The notes: generated by a model from the letters alone, not told the origin. Positions 13,993-22,904 are shown, counted from the stretch's first letter. The stretch: 25,886 nucleotides of DNA from Clostridiaceae bacterium UBA5444 (GCA_002426575.1 DIRE01000041.1:1-25886); one strand, 5' to 3'. Program-made: numbers and translations.

Positions 13993-15300
13993 ATGAAAAA
14001 AATTATTTCATTAATACTCTGCTGTTTGCTTGTTGGTAGTTTGTTTGTTGGATGTGGTTCAAAGGAGCCAAAGTCCGGCAGCGGCAAATCAACAGAAATC
14101 GTATTGTATCAGTTTAAGCTAGAAATTGCAAAACAATTAGACGCTGCAGCTCAAAAATATATGGATAAAAACCCTAATGTTAAGGTTCGTGTAGAGTCGA
14201 ATGGTGAAGGTTATACAACTACTTTAAAAGCTAAAATGCAATCCGGACAAGAACCTACAATTTTTAATGTGCAAGGTCCTTCCGATGTAGAAGACTGGAT
14301 GAACAAACTTGAGGACATGAGCAATGAGCCATGGGTTAAAAATGCTGCTAATGGCACATTAACTGATGTAACAAAAGATGGCAAAGTCTATGGTCTGCCA
14401 GCTGCAATCGAAGGTTACGGCTTTGTTTATAACAAATTAATATTCAAAGATGCAGGAATTGATGTGGCACAAATCAAAGATTTTGCTTCTTTAGAAAAAG
14501 CTGTTAAAGAATTAGATAAGAAAATCAAATCAGGTGCTTTAAAAGAAAAATATCCTGATTTAGAGGCAGTATTTGAGTATCCAGCCAAGGAAACATGGTT
14601 GACTGGTCAACATACATCTAACATTGCATTAAGCCCAGAGCTCAAAAGCTCAACGGATGCTTATAATGCAAAATCAATAGAATTTAAATATGCAGATCAA
14701 TTAAAGAAAATTATTGATTTACAATCTTCCTACACAGCAGCTGGCTCTTCTAGAGATAAACTTGCTGCAGTAGACAATACAGCAAGCGTTGAAAATGGTA
14801 TTGCAATTGGAAGAGTAGCAATGGTACAACAAGGCAGCTGGATTTACCCATCTGTAAACAGTATAGATCCAAAGGTTGCAGAAAACCTCGGAATGATTCC
14901 TATTCCACTGGAAGGCGTTGTTGAGGATAGCATTCCTGTAGGCGTTCCTTCCTATTGGGTAGTCAATAAAGATGCAACAGCAGAGCAAAAAGCAGCTGCA
15001 AAAGACTTTTTAAATTGGTTATATCAATCTGATGAAGGTAAAAAGATTATTGTTGATGAATTCAACTTTATACCACCATTCACTAACTACGGCGATTTAA
15101 AAGCCAAAGATGCTTTAAGCCAAGCTGTACAAGAGTATTCTAGTGCTGGTAAAACTATTCCATGGGTATTCAACGGCTATCCAAATGGTTGGTCAATGGA
15201 TGTAATGGGAACACAAATACAAAAGTATTTATCTGGTAAGGCAACATGGGATCAGGTTATAATAGAAGTTAAAAAGCAATGGTCCGAATTGCGTAAATAA
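13993..15300 (+). CDS. ABC sugar-binding lipoprotein (MalE-type, family 1)
   Basis: A 435-aa extracytoplasmic solute-binding protein. The signal peptide ends in the lipobox LFVGC, with C21 as the lipidated residue, so it is anchored on the outer face of the membrane. The body is typical of family-1 sugar-binding proteins (IVLYQFKLEIAKQLDAAAQKY, GKVYGLPAAIEGYGFVYNK, VAMVQQGSWIYPSV, GVPSYWVVNKDA, AKDFLNWLYQSDEGKKII). Its neighbours suggest malto- or isomalto-oligosaccharides as ligands, but the ligand cannot be read from sequence. A good RBS (AAAGTGAGG) precedes the ATG. It is followed by a stable hairpin before the permease genes. Confidence 0.93.
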   Translation: MKKIISLILCCLLVGSLFVGCGSKEPKSGSGKSTEIVLYQFKLEIAKQLDAAAQKYMDKNPNVKVRVESNGEGYTTTLKAKMQSGQEPTIFNVQGPSDVEDWMNKLEDMSNEPWVKNAANGTLTDVTKDGKVYGLPAAIEGYGFVYNKLIFKDAGIDVAQIKDFASLEKAVKELDKKIKSGALKEKYPDLEAVFEYPAKETWLTGQHTSNIALSPELKSSTDAYNAKSIEFKYADQLKKIIDLQSSYTAAGSSRDKLAAVDNTASVENGIAIGRVAMVQQGSWIYPSVNSIDPKVAENLGMIPIPLEGVVEDSIPVGVPSYWVVNKDATAEQKAAAKDFLNWLYQSDEGKKIIVDEFNFIPPFTNYGDLKAKDALSQAVQEYSSAGKTIPWVFNGYPNGWSMDVMGTQIQKYLSGKATWDQVIIEVKKQWSELRK

Positions 15301-15310
15301 GTACTTGGAC

Positions 15311-15351
15311 TACATTGGCAGTTACATCATATGATAGCAACTGCCAATGTA
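15311..15351 (+). promoter_or_regulatory. Intercistronic hairpin between binding protein and permease
   Basis: A perfect 13-bp stem, TACATTGGCAGTT (15311-15323) with AACTGCCAATGTA (15339-15351), and a 15-nt loop. There is no real T tract. In binding-protein operons such hairpins often protect the upstream mRNA, giving more binding protein than permease; that role is inferred here. Confidence 0.7.
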
Positions 15352-15384
15352 ATTTAATTATGTAAATAAGGAAGGGTGAAAAAA

Positions 15385-16254
15385 ATGAAACAGTCCAAAA
15401 AGCTTTTCTGGACTTTTTTAATGCCAAGCTTAGTGTCATTTTTATTGGTTGCAGTTATCCCTATGTTTATAGGAATTTTTTACTCATTCACTGATTGGAA
15501 TGGTATGAACAACCAAATCAACTTTGTGGGATTTCAAAATTATATAAAGATATTAACAAATGATCCAGGGTTTATAAATGCATTTGTCTTTACCTTAAAG
15601 TATGCTGTTGTAGAAGTAATATTGGTAAATGTTTGCGCTTTGGCTTTGGCATTATTTATTACAAGCAAATATACACCGTTTAGTGGTTTCTTTAAAGGAG
15701 CATTCTTCCTACCTAACCTTATTGGTGGTATTTTGTTGGGCTTTATTTGGCAATTCATTTTTACAAAAGGTTTCTCCAGTATTGCTGCTACATTTAACCT
15801 TCCGTTTTTTGATAAATGGTTGTCAACAACCCAAACTGGATTTTTAGGTCTTATTATTGTAAGTTCATGGCAAAGTATTGGATACATGATGCTTATTTAT
15901 ATTGCAGGTTTGACATCTATTTCCGAAGAGGTTCTCGAAGCTGCTTCAATAGATGGTGCAGTTGGCTTTAAAAAGTTAAAATATATTACACTTCCTCTTT
16001 TAATGCCTACTGTTACTGTTGGATTGTTTATGAATATTGCCGGTGCTTTTAAGGTATTCGATCAGAACTTATCTTTGACTAGTGGTGGCCCATATAACTC
16101 TACCCAAATGATTTCATTGAATATCTACAATACGGCTTATACCTATAATGATTTAGGTGCGGCACAGGCGAAAGCAATCATATTCCTTATTGTAGTAGGA
16201 TGTATCGCCTTTATAGAGTTATATCTGACCAAACGAAATGAGGTGGAAATATAA
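15385..16254 (+). CDS. ABC sugar permease, MalF-type
   Basis: A 289-aa inner-membrane permease with about six transmembrane segments. The cytoplasmic EAA loop EEVLEAASIDGAVGFKKLKYITLPLL (in two adjoining parts, about 183-207) is the ATPase contact site. The length matches MalF-type permeases without the large periplasmic loop of E. coli MalF. The start is ATG 15385 with GGAAGG 9 nt upstream; GTG 15376 is in frame but lies within the RBS. The stop overlaps the next gene's start by 1 nt. Works with the lipoprotein upstream and the second permease downstream. Confidence 0.94.
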   Translation: MKQSKKLFWTFLMPSLVSFLLVAVIPMFIGIFYSFTDWNGMNNQINFVGFQNYIKILTNDPGFINAFVFTLKYAVVEVILVNVCALALALFITSKYTPFSGFFKGAFFLPNLIGGILLGFIWQFIFTKGFSSIAATFNLPFFDKWLSTTQTGFLGLIIVSSWQSIGYMMLIYIAGLTSISEEVLEAASIDGAVGFKKLKYITLPLLMPTVTVGLFMNIAGAFKVFDQNLSLTSGGPYNSTQMISLNIYNTAYTYNDLGAAQAKAIIFLIVVGCIAFIELYLTKRNEVEI

Positions 16255-17078
16255 TGAGCAAAAAAACTGTAAAAAGAATAATTCACGGTTCAATAGCTTT
16301 TATATTAGCAATTATATTTTTATCTCCGTTTTATGTATTGGTCACCAACTCATTCAAAACCCCAAAGGGTATCTTTAAAGATATTTTTGGGTTACCTGGT
16401 GAATACTTTACACTCCAAAACTACAAAAACGCTTTTATTGAATTGGATTTTGTAAAAACATTTTTTAATTCTTCGCTTATTACTATAGTCGGTACTGCAC
16501 TGATTATTACAACTTCCTGCATGGCAGCATGGGTTTTAGCAAGGAATAAAACAAAGACTAGTAAACGGATTTATCTGCTGTTTTCTATTTACATCTTGGT
16601 ACCATTCCAATGCGTTATGCTTCCATTGGTAAAATTCATGGGACAATTGAATATGATGAACGTATGGGGACTTATTATTATGTATATAGGTTTTGGATCA
16701 AGTATGGCAGTCATGTTTTTCCATGGATACATTAAGAGTATCCCAATATCTTTGGAAGAGTCTGCTGTTATTGATGGATGCAAACCTTGGAAGATATTCT
16801 TCAAGATCATTTTCCCGTTGTGCAGACCAATGACATTTACCATAGCCATATTGGATTTTATGTGGTTATGGAACGACTTCTTGTTGCCGTCTCTTGTTAT
16901 AAATACACCAAACACATTGACCATCCCATTGAAGATGTACTACTTCTTTGGTAAATACACAAAGAAATGGGAGTTAGCAACAGCGGCATTAGTAATCACA
17001 ATAATACCAACCATGGTTTTCTTTGCTTTTTCTCAGAAGCATATCATCAAAGGTATTACCAGTGGTGCTATAAAATAA
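16254..17078 (+). CDS. ABC sugar permease, MalG-type
   Basis: A 274-aa permease with six predicted membrane segments and the EAA loop EESAVIDGCKPWKIFFKIIF (about 168-187). Its start is fused to the previous stop (TAATG), meaning translational coupling and a 1:1 ratio with the MalF-type partner. No ATP-binding subunit follows; a shared MsmX/MalK-type ATPase elsewhere in the genome is expected, as in other Firmicutes. Confidence 0.94.
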   Translation: MSKKTVKRIIHGSIAFILAIIFLSPFYVLVTNSFKTPKGIFKDIFGLPGEYFTLQNYKNAFIELDFVKTFFNSSLITIVGTALIITTSCMAAWVLARNKTKTSKRIYLLFSIYILVPFQCVMLPLVKFMGQLNMMNVWGLIIMYIGFGSSMAVMFFHGYIKSIPISLEESAVIDGCKPWKIFFKIIFPLCRPMTFTIAILDFMWLWNDFLLPSLVINTPNTLTIPLKMYYFFGKYTKKWELATAALVITIIPTMVFFAFSQKHIIKGITSGAIK

Positions 17079-17231
17079 TGCTACGCTTTGTTGATTAAAA
17101 TGTGGCAGGAAATTTAAACAGAAATATAGTTTGGAAGTAAATAAACAAACTAGCGGCGGTTTTGGCGACAGTTAGCATTGTTTGCTACTTTTGAAACCAG
17201 TACAAGTCACAGAAAGGGATGATTATAAACA

Positions 17232-18722
17232 ATGCGTTCTTGCGGAATTCTTCTTCATATTACCAGTTTGCCTTCAAAATATGGTATAGGAACATTAGGA
17301 AAAGAAGCTTTTAAATTTGTTGATTTTTTAAAAAAAGCAGGACATAAATATTGGCAGGTACTTCCTATCGGGCCTACAACCATTGGAGATTCACCTTATC
17401 AATCATTTTCTGCATTTGCAGGTAATCCATTAATGATTGATTTTGATTTACTTGTAGAAGAAGGCTTACTAAGCCAAGAAAACTTAGAAGATCTAAACTT
17501 TGGAAACAACTGCGAAAAAGTAGATTATAAGCTACAATTCGAAACAAAATATATATTACTAAAAGAAGCATACAGAAACTTCATAAGCAAAGGCGAAAAT
17601 AAAGATTTTATTAAATTTGTAAATCAAGAGCAGGCTTGGCTTGAAGATTATTCAATGTATATGACCTTTAAGTATAAATTTAATCAGTTACCATGGAGTA
17701 ATTGGGAAGACGGGGTTAAGTTTAGAAAAAAAGAAGTATTAGATCAATATAAAGTAGAATTAAATGATGAGATAGAGTATTGGAACTTTATTCAATTTGT
17801 ATTTTACTCTCAATGGACTAAACTTAAAAATTATGCAAATAAACAGGGCATAAGAATAATAGGCGACATTCCTATATATGTATCTTATGATAGTGCTGAC
17901 GTGTGGTCTAGGCCGGAGCTGTTCATGCTTGAGGATGATTTGCTCCCAAGTAAAGTTGCTGGGTGTCCTCCGGATGATACATTCTCCAAAACAGGCCAAC
18001 TGTGGGGGAACCCCATATATAATTGGGATGAGCTAAAATCAATTCGCTACAAATGGTGGATCGACAGACTCAGGCATTCCCTCAGAATTTATGACGTCTT
18101 GAGAATCGACCATTTTAGAGGATTTGATAGTTTTTATGCCATCCCTTATAAAGATAAAACGGCAGAATTTGGTGAATGGATAGAGGCGCCCGGCAAAGAT
18201 TTCTTTGGTGAAATTAAAAAACAATTAGGCGAGCTGCCTGTTATAGCAGAAAATCTTGGCTTTATAACTGATAGTGTTAACGAGCTGTTAGAATATACCG
18301 GATATCCCGGAATGAAGGTTATGGAATACGGATTTCATAAAAATAAGGAAGGCAGCCATATGCCTCATAACTTTAGCAGGTGCGACATAGCATATTTGGG
18401 CACACACGATAACGATACATGCCTTGGATATTTAAAAAGCTTAGATGATGAAACATTGGCTTTTTTAAAGGGGTATGTCAACGCAGATTCGATTCATGGT
18501 GCACTAATAGGAATGATCCGTAGTTTATATTCATCCGTTTCTGATATTGTGATTATCCAAATGCAGGATTTCCTCTCAATTGGATCAGAGGGAAGAATGA
18601 ATTATCCTTCTACCAAGGATGGTAACTGGACTTGGAGAATGAAACCTAATGCGCTGTCAAGTGATTTGGCGCAAAAGATGTATGAAATGGCAAGTACTTA
18701 TTTTAGAAGTTCAATAGAATAA
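17232..18722 (+). CDS. malQ: 4-alpha-glucanotransferase (GH77, amylomaltase)
   Basis: A 496-aa cytosolic disproportionating enzyme that moves alpha-1,4-glucan segments between chains, making longer chains for the phosphorylase plus glucose. GH77 signatures are RSCGILLHITSLPSKYGIG at the N-terminus, the nucleophile D293 in RIDHFRGFD, acid/base E340 in AENLG and D393 in THDND, with GDIPIYVSYDSADVW. The length is normal for bacterial MalQ. The 153-nt gap upstream carries a TGAAACC half-site at 17192-17198 and an AAAGGGATGA RBS. The gap may hold an internal promoter, but none is convincing. Confidence 0.96.
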   Translation: MRSCGILLHITSLPSKYGIGTLGKEAFKFVDFLKKAGHKYWQVLPIGPTTIGDSPYQSFSAFAGNPLMIDFDLLVEEGLLSQENLEDLNFGNNCEKVDYKLQFETKYILLKEAYRNFISKGENKDFIKFVNQEQAWLEDYSMYMTFKYKFNQLPWSNWEDGVKFRKKEVLDQYKVELNDEIEYWNFIQFVFYSQWTKLKNYANKQGIRIIGDIPIYVSYDSADVWSRPELFMLEDDLLPSKVAGCPPDDTFSKTGQLWGNPIYNWDELKSIRYKWWIDRLRHSLRIYDVLRIDHFRGFDSFYAIPYKDKTAEFGEWIEAPGKDFFGEIKKQLGELPVIAENLGFITDSVNELLEYTGYPGMKVMEYGFHKNKEGSHMPHNFSRCDIAYLGTHDNDTCLGYLKSLDDETLAFLKGYVNADSIHGALIGMIRSLYSSVSDIVIIQMQDFLSIGSEGRMNYPSTKDGNWTWRMKPNALSSDLAQKMYEMASTYFRSSIE

Positions 18723-18763
18723 TTGTACTTTATTTTCATTATTAGAAAGGAATTTTCATAAAA

Positions 18764-21094
18764 ATGAGTAAATTTAAAGAAAATATTATAACCGCATTGA
18801 AAATGATGTATGGTAAGCAAATCAATAATGCTACCACGAAACAGCTATATAACGCAATATCATCTGCTGCTATGATGGATATACATGATAAGTGGAATGA
18901 AAAAAGCGGTGGAAAACGGGCTTCATACCTTTCAGCAGAGTTTTTAATGGGTAGGTTATTTACAAATAATTTAATGAATATGGGATTGTTAGAAGAATGT
19001 AAAGCTATTTTATCAGAACAAGGAATTGACATCAATATTTTTGAAGAAATAGATGATGATGCATTAGGCAATGGTGGATTGGGCCGTTTAGCGGCCTGCT
19101 TCCTTGATTCTGCTGCAACACAAAACATCAATTTAAATGGATATGGAATCAGATATCAATACGGCTTATTCAAACAAAAAATTATAAACGGTTATCAAAA
19201 TGAAGTTGGCGATAACTGGCTTACTTTCGGTGATCCTTGGAGTGTTCGCAAAGATGAGGACACTGTTATGGTTCATTTTGCTGATATGGATGTAAAGGCG
19301 GTTCCTTATGATATGCCTATTATTGGATGGCAAGGCAAAACAATCAATACATTGCGCTTATGGCAGTCAGAGCCTATTGAAGAGTTTGATTTCCATAAAT
19401 TCAACGAACAAGATTACACTGGGGCAGTTGAGAACAAAAATAACGCTGAAAACATCACAAAAGTACTTTATCCAAACGATGATACAAGAGAGGGCAAAAA
19501 GTTACGCCTGCGTCAGCAATATTTCTTCTCCAGCGCATCCCTGCAATCTATGATCAGAGATTATTTGAAAAGCGGAAAATCCATAGAATATTTTGCTGAT
19601 GAGTATGCAATCCAGTTGAATGATACCCATCCAACTATTGCTATCCCTGAATTATTGCGTATACTTATGAGCGAATTTTATTTGGACTTTGAAAAGAGCT
19701 TTGAAATAGTATATAAAACCTTTGCCTATACTAATCATACTGTTATGGCAGAGGCTTTAGAAAAATGGGACGCATCCTTATTAATGGAAATAGTTCCTGA
19801 TGTATATGCCTATATTGTCATGCTGCAAAACAAATTGACCCGTGAGTTGAATGATAAAAATATCTCAAAAGAGGGCCAAAGAGCATATAGTATTTTACGG
19901 AATAACACTGCTCAAATGGCAAACATGGCGGTTTACACTTCCCATGCAACAAACGGTGTTGCTAGGATTCATACTGAGATTTTGAAGGAAAGTGTGTTTT
20001 CCCAATGGAATGCAATTTATCCTAATCGGATTGTCAATAAAACCAACGGTATCACTCAAAGGAGATGGCTGGCTCTTTGTAACCCTAAATTATCTTCCTT
20101 TATAACTGAGTTGATTGGTGACGGCTGGATCACAGATCTAGATGAACTAAAAAAATTACTTGAGTATAAAGACAACACGGAAGTATTGGCTAAATACAGA
20201 AGCATCAAGGAATATAATAAAAAGGTTTTAGCAGATCATGTTGCAAAATACGAAAATGTTAAGGTCAATACCAATGCAATTTTTGACATTCAAATAAAGC
20301 GTTTGCATGAGTATAAACGCCAAATGTTAAATGCTTTTGCAATTTTAGATACCTATTATGGAATCAAAGAAGGTAGAATAAAGAATTTTGTACCTACTGT
20401 ATGGTTCTTTGGAGGCAAGGCGGCACCTGGATATTATCGTGCTAAGGCAATAATAAAGTTGATTAACGAAATTGCAAGATTAGTGAATAATGATCCTGAT
20501 ACTAAAGATGTAATGCAAGTGTTGTTTGTGAATAACTATAACGTATCCTATGCAGAAAAGTTGATTCCGGCTGCAAACGTATCTGAGCAAATCTCCACAG
20601 CAGGAACAGAGGCAAGCGGAACCGGCAACATGAAATTAATGCTAAACGGTGCCGTAACATTAGGAACCCTAGACGGGGCCAACATTGAAATCATTGAAGA
20701 AGCAGGGGCAGAAAATAACTATATATTTGGTGCCACCGTAGAAGAAATAAAAGGAATTAAAGATACTTACAACCCAATGGAAATATATAAAAACGATAAG
20801 CGGATCGCAAAGGTTTTGGATAGCTTAATCGACGGAACATTAGATGACAACGGATCACAAATGTTTAAAGAATTATATAATTCCATTTTATACGGCGCAA
20901 GCTGGCATGCTGCTGACCATTACTATTTGTTGAAGGACTTTCATTCTTACTGCGATACAAGATTGAAATTAAATCAAGAGTATCAAGATCAGGGAGCTTT
21001 CTATAAAAAGTGTTTTATTAATACCGCATGTGCAGGTAAATTCTCCAGTGATAGAACCGTTAAAGAATATGCAAAGGGAATTTGGAATATATGA
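18764..21094 (+). CDS. glgP: Glycogen/maltodextrin phosphorylase (GT35)
   Basis: A 776-aa PLP-dependent phosphorylase that cuts alpha-1,4-glucans with phosphate to glucose-1-phosphate. It shows LSAEFLMGR (about 56-64), LGNGGLGRLAACFLDS (101-116), QLNDTHPTIAIPELLR, DIQIKRLHEYKRQ (508-520), FFGGKAAPGY and EASGTGNMKLMLNG with PLP lysine K624. The length is slightly below the ~800 aa of many family members, but the catalytic core is whole. The RBS AAAGGA lies ~12 nt upstream of ATG 18764. It is 41 nt after malQ, so the two are likely co-transcribed. With no glycogen-synthesis genes beside it, a maltodextrin role is more likely than glycogen turnover. Confidence 0.95.
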   Translation: MSKFKENIITALKMMYGKQINNATTKQLYNAISSAAMMDIHDKWNEKSGGKRASYLSAEFLMGRLFTNNLMNMGLLEECKAILSEQGIDINIFEEIDDDALGNGGLGRLAACFLDSAATQNINLNGYGIRYQYGLFKQKIINGYQNEVGDNWLTFGDPWSVRKDEDTVMVHFADMDVKAVPYDMPIIGWQGKTINTLRLWQSEPIEEFDFHKFNEQDYTGAVENKNNAENITKVLYPNDDTREGKKLRLRQQYFFSSASLQSMIRDYLKSGKSIEYFADEYAIQLNDTHPTIAIPELLRILMSEFYLDFEKSFEIVYKTFAYTNHTVMAEALEKWDASLLMEIVPDVYAYIVMLQNKLTRELNDKNISKEGQRAYSILRNNTAQMANMAVYTSHATNGVARIHTEILKESVFSQWNAIYPNRIVNKTNGITQRRWLALCNPKLSSFITELIGDGWITDLDELKKLLEYKDNTEVLAKYRSIKEYNKKVLADHVAKYENVKVNTNAIFDIQIKRLHEYKRQMLNAFAILDTYYGIKEGRIKNFVPTVWFFGGKAAPGYYRAKAIIKLINEIARLVNNDPDTKDVMQVLFVNNYNVSYAEKLIPAANVSEQISTAGTEASGTGNMKLMLNGAVTLGTLDGANIEIIEEAGAENNYIFGATVEEIKGIKDTYNPMEIYKNDKRIAKVLDSLIDGTLDDNGSQMFKELYNSILYGASWHAADHYYLLKDFHSYCDTRLKLNQEYQDQGAFYKKCFINTACAGKFSSDRTVKEYAKGIWNI

Positions 21095-21118
21095 GGCTAT
21101 TCTTTTTAAAGAAAAAGC

Positions 21119-21165
21119 AAAAGGTAGTTAGTAAAATATGTTAGACTTTACTAACTACCTTTTTG
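21119..21165. terminator. Bidirectional terminator between glgP and the symporter
   Basis: A perfect 17-bp stem (21119-21135 with 21147-21163) has an 11-nt loop. It is flanked by T and A runs on both sides, which suits the two convergent genes. Confidence 0.8.
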
Positions 21166-21193
21166 TATATAAAAGTTTTATCATACTTTTTTA

Positions 21194-22537
21194 TTAGTCC
21201 GCATTATAAACTTCTTCGTTTAACATTCCTTCAGATTTTGCAACTACAACACTTGTTGCTGAATCCCCTACTACATTTAAAGATGTTACAAGCATTTCTA
21301 TAGGCCTGTTTATGGCAAGGATCAGTGAGTAGGCAAGTATTGCTCCATCATTATTGTATCCCATACCTGATAATACTGTGAAAAGAATTATTGCGCCTGC
21401 CCCTGGTGCTGCGGGAGTACCAACTGATGCTATTAAAGCTATTAATGCGATAATAACTACATTGCCGGCTGTTACATTATAACCTGCCGTTGTAGCTATA
21501 AATATTGTTGCTATAACTTGCATTATTGCAGTACCATTCATATTTACAGTCATTCCAAGGGGTAATATAAATGATGCTATATCCTCGCTAACTCCTAGTT
21601 CTTCAATTGTAGTTTTTGTGTTTAATGGTAATGTTGCTGCTGAAGATGAAGTTGAGAATCCAAACAAAGCAACCTTTCCTATTTTCTTTACAAACTTAAT
21701 TGGATTAAGCCTAGCTCCTACAGCTACAAATATGGCATACCCAAATATTAGGAATACTAACAAAGTAATTGTTGTTGCTACTATATATACAAAAGCGGGT
21801 TTTAAATTCTCTATGCCATATATTGCGAATGTTCTTGTAATAAGCGCAAATATTGCAATTGGTGAAAAGTGAGTTATTACAAAACTTAAAAACACGGTGA
21901 TAATTGAATTAATATCTTCTAATAAATCCGTTAGTATTTTTATCTTGTCGCCTAAAACATTTATACACAAACCTGTTACTACTGCTATAAATACTACTGC
22001 AAGTATATTGCTATTGCTTGAAAAAACAGATGTAATATTACTTGGTATTATATCTACTATTACTTGTAATGGATTTGTGGAGCTTGCAGCTCCAACTTTT
22101 GCCGCAACGTTTTTTATATTAGCCGTAAATAAACCTAAGTTTTTAATTGTGAATCCAACCGTTCCAGCTAGTGCTAATGCGAAAAATGATGTAATTAAAA
22201 ACCCTGATACAGTCTTAAATGAAATACGTCCAAGCTTTTTAGTATCGCTAATTTTGCACATAGCTAATGTTATAGAAGTAAATACCATTGGTACAATTAT
22301 AAGTTGAAGTGAATTAATGAATAACTTCCCTATAATATAAAAGATACCTAAAGAATTTGTAGCTCCTTTTGCAGATATATCTTGGAACAAAATGTTGTTT
22401 ATTTTTGCCCATATGTTGGCATTCCCATTTCTAATTAGATTTTCTCTTAGTAGCAAAAATCCTATGCCTGTTACTAGTCCTAGAACAAGAGCCATAGCCA
22501 TTCTTATAGCCATTTTGTTATTGCTTTTTACCTTCAT
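21194..22537 (-). CDS. DAACS-family sodium-coupled symporter with atypical substrate site
   Basis: A 447-aa membrane transporter of the glutamate/dicarboxylate:cation symporter fold. It has eight or so membrane segments, the serine-rich hairpin-1 motif STSSSAATLP (about 295-304), NMNGT (332-336) in TM7, and a TM8 ending NVVGDSATSVVVAKSEG. In TM8, aligning by eye to GltPh, D390, D394 and R397 correspond to N410, E414 and V417, while N401 and D405 are kept (N421, D425). Loss of the Arg argues against an acidic amino acid substrate. AGGAG lies ~9 nt before ATG 22537. Preceded by a long leader with an internal terminator. Confidence 0.9.
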   Translation of the reverse strand: MKVKSNNKMAIRMAMALVLGLVTGIGFLLLRENLIRNGNANIWAKINNILFQDISAKGATNSLGIFYIIGKLFINSLQLIIVPMVFTSITLAMCKISDTKKLGRISFKTVSGFLITSFFALALAGTVGFTIKNLGLFTANIKNVAAKVGAASSTNPLQVIVDIIPSNITSVFSSNSNILAVVFIAVVTGLCINVLGDKIKILTDLLEDINSIITVFLSFVITHFSPIAIFALITRTFAIYGIENLKPAFVYIVATTITLLVFLIFGYAIFVAVGARLNPIKFVKKIGKVALFGFSTSSSAATLPLNTKTTIEELGVSEDIASFILPLGMTVNMNGTAIMQVIATIFIATTAGYNVTAGNVVIIALIALIASVGTPAAPGAGAIILFTVLSGMGYNNDGAILAYSLILAINRPIEMLVTSLNVVGDSATSVVVAKSEGMLNEEVYNAD

Positions 22538-22764
22538 GTCATTATCTCCTAGTTAGTTATTTCCCTATTTGTGAGAATTAAACAACTACATAAGATCTAA
22601 TATACTTAAAAAAAGCCTTCCTGCATAAGGAAGGCTATGATAACTCAATCATTTCATTTACTTTTTATTGTAAATTTACTCACAGTAAAAAGATAAATTT
22701 ATAAGTATATTATAACTTTTCCTTGCTGATTTCTCGAATCAATTTAAAGGGATAGTTTTTTTCT
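22538..22764 (-). ncRNA. Candidate attenuator/riboswitch-like leader of the symporter
   Basis: About 227 nt lie between the predicted start of transcription (near 22764) and the symporter ATG. Apart from the terminator (22608-22636), small hairpins are visible: TGATT/AATCA, and TTTACT/AGTAAA around a GTG loop. GCAAGGAA (complement of 22719-22726) could pair with TTCCTTATGC in the terminator's 5' arm and loop, with a 2-nt bulge, forming an antiterminator. No T-box (TGGNACC), lysine, SAM, TPP or glycine motif is recognised. Part of this could instead be an independent ~155-nt RNA. No protein-coding ORF is supported across 22538-22904. Confidence 0.45.
22608..22636 (-). terminator. Intrinsic terminator inside the symporter 5' leader
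   Basis: On the minus strand an 8-bp GC-rich stem AGCCTTCC/GGAAGGCT (complement of 22614-22636) with a 7-nt loop is followed by seven T (complement of 22608-22614). It lies upstream of the symporter start (22537) and downstream of the leader promoter, and no minus-strand gene precedes it. It is therefore an attenuator or the end of a short RNA. Confidence 0.8.
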
Positions 22765-22770
22765 TTTCTT

Positions 22771-22799
22771 ATGTTATCACCTCATATAACTCTTGTCAA
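22771..22799 (-). promoter_or_regulatory. Promoter of the symporter leader
   Basis: A perfect TTGACA (complement of 22794-22799), a 17-bp spacer and TAACAT (complement of 22771-22776) with TGA directly before it, all on the minus strand. It lies ~235 bp upstream of the symporter start. Confidence 0.7.
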
Positions 22800-22859
22800 T
22801 TAATTGTTGAAACCATATTCTGTAATCAATATAAAGTATGGTAGCAGACATGTATATAA

Positions 22860-22868
22860 TGATATAAT
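22860..22868 (+). promoter_or_regulatory. Extended -10 for the transglutaminase-like gene
   Basis: TGATATAAT at 22860-22868 on the plus strand, with no recognisable -35 at 17 bp. The distance to ATG 22905 is ~37 nt. It is divergent from the symporter leader promoter, and the two are less than 70 bp apart. Confidence 0.5.
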
Positions 22869-22904
22869 TTAATTAAGTTTAACTTATATAAAGGGGATGG
22901 CATT

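Noticed and set aside
17155..17190. Imperfect hairpin CTAGC/GTTAG before malQ as a terminator
   Set aside because: The stem is short with a wobble and no T tract follows.
21618..22307. Two plus-strand open frames (84 and 136 codons) inside the symporter gene
   Set aside because: They mirror the hydrophobic minus-strand protein and have no promoter or RBS of their own.
22608..22764. T-box or known amino-acid riboswitch in the symporter leader
   Set aside because: No TGGNACC T-box, and no lysine, glycine, SAM or TPP core motifs, could be found by eye; kept only as an unassigned leader.
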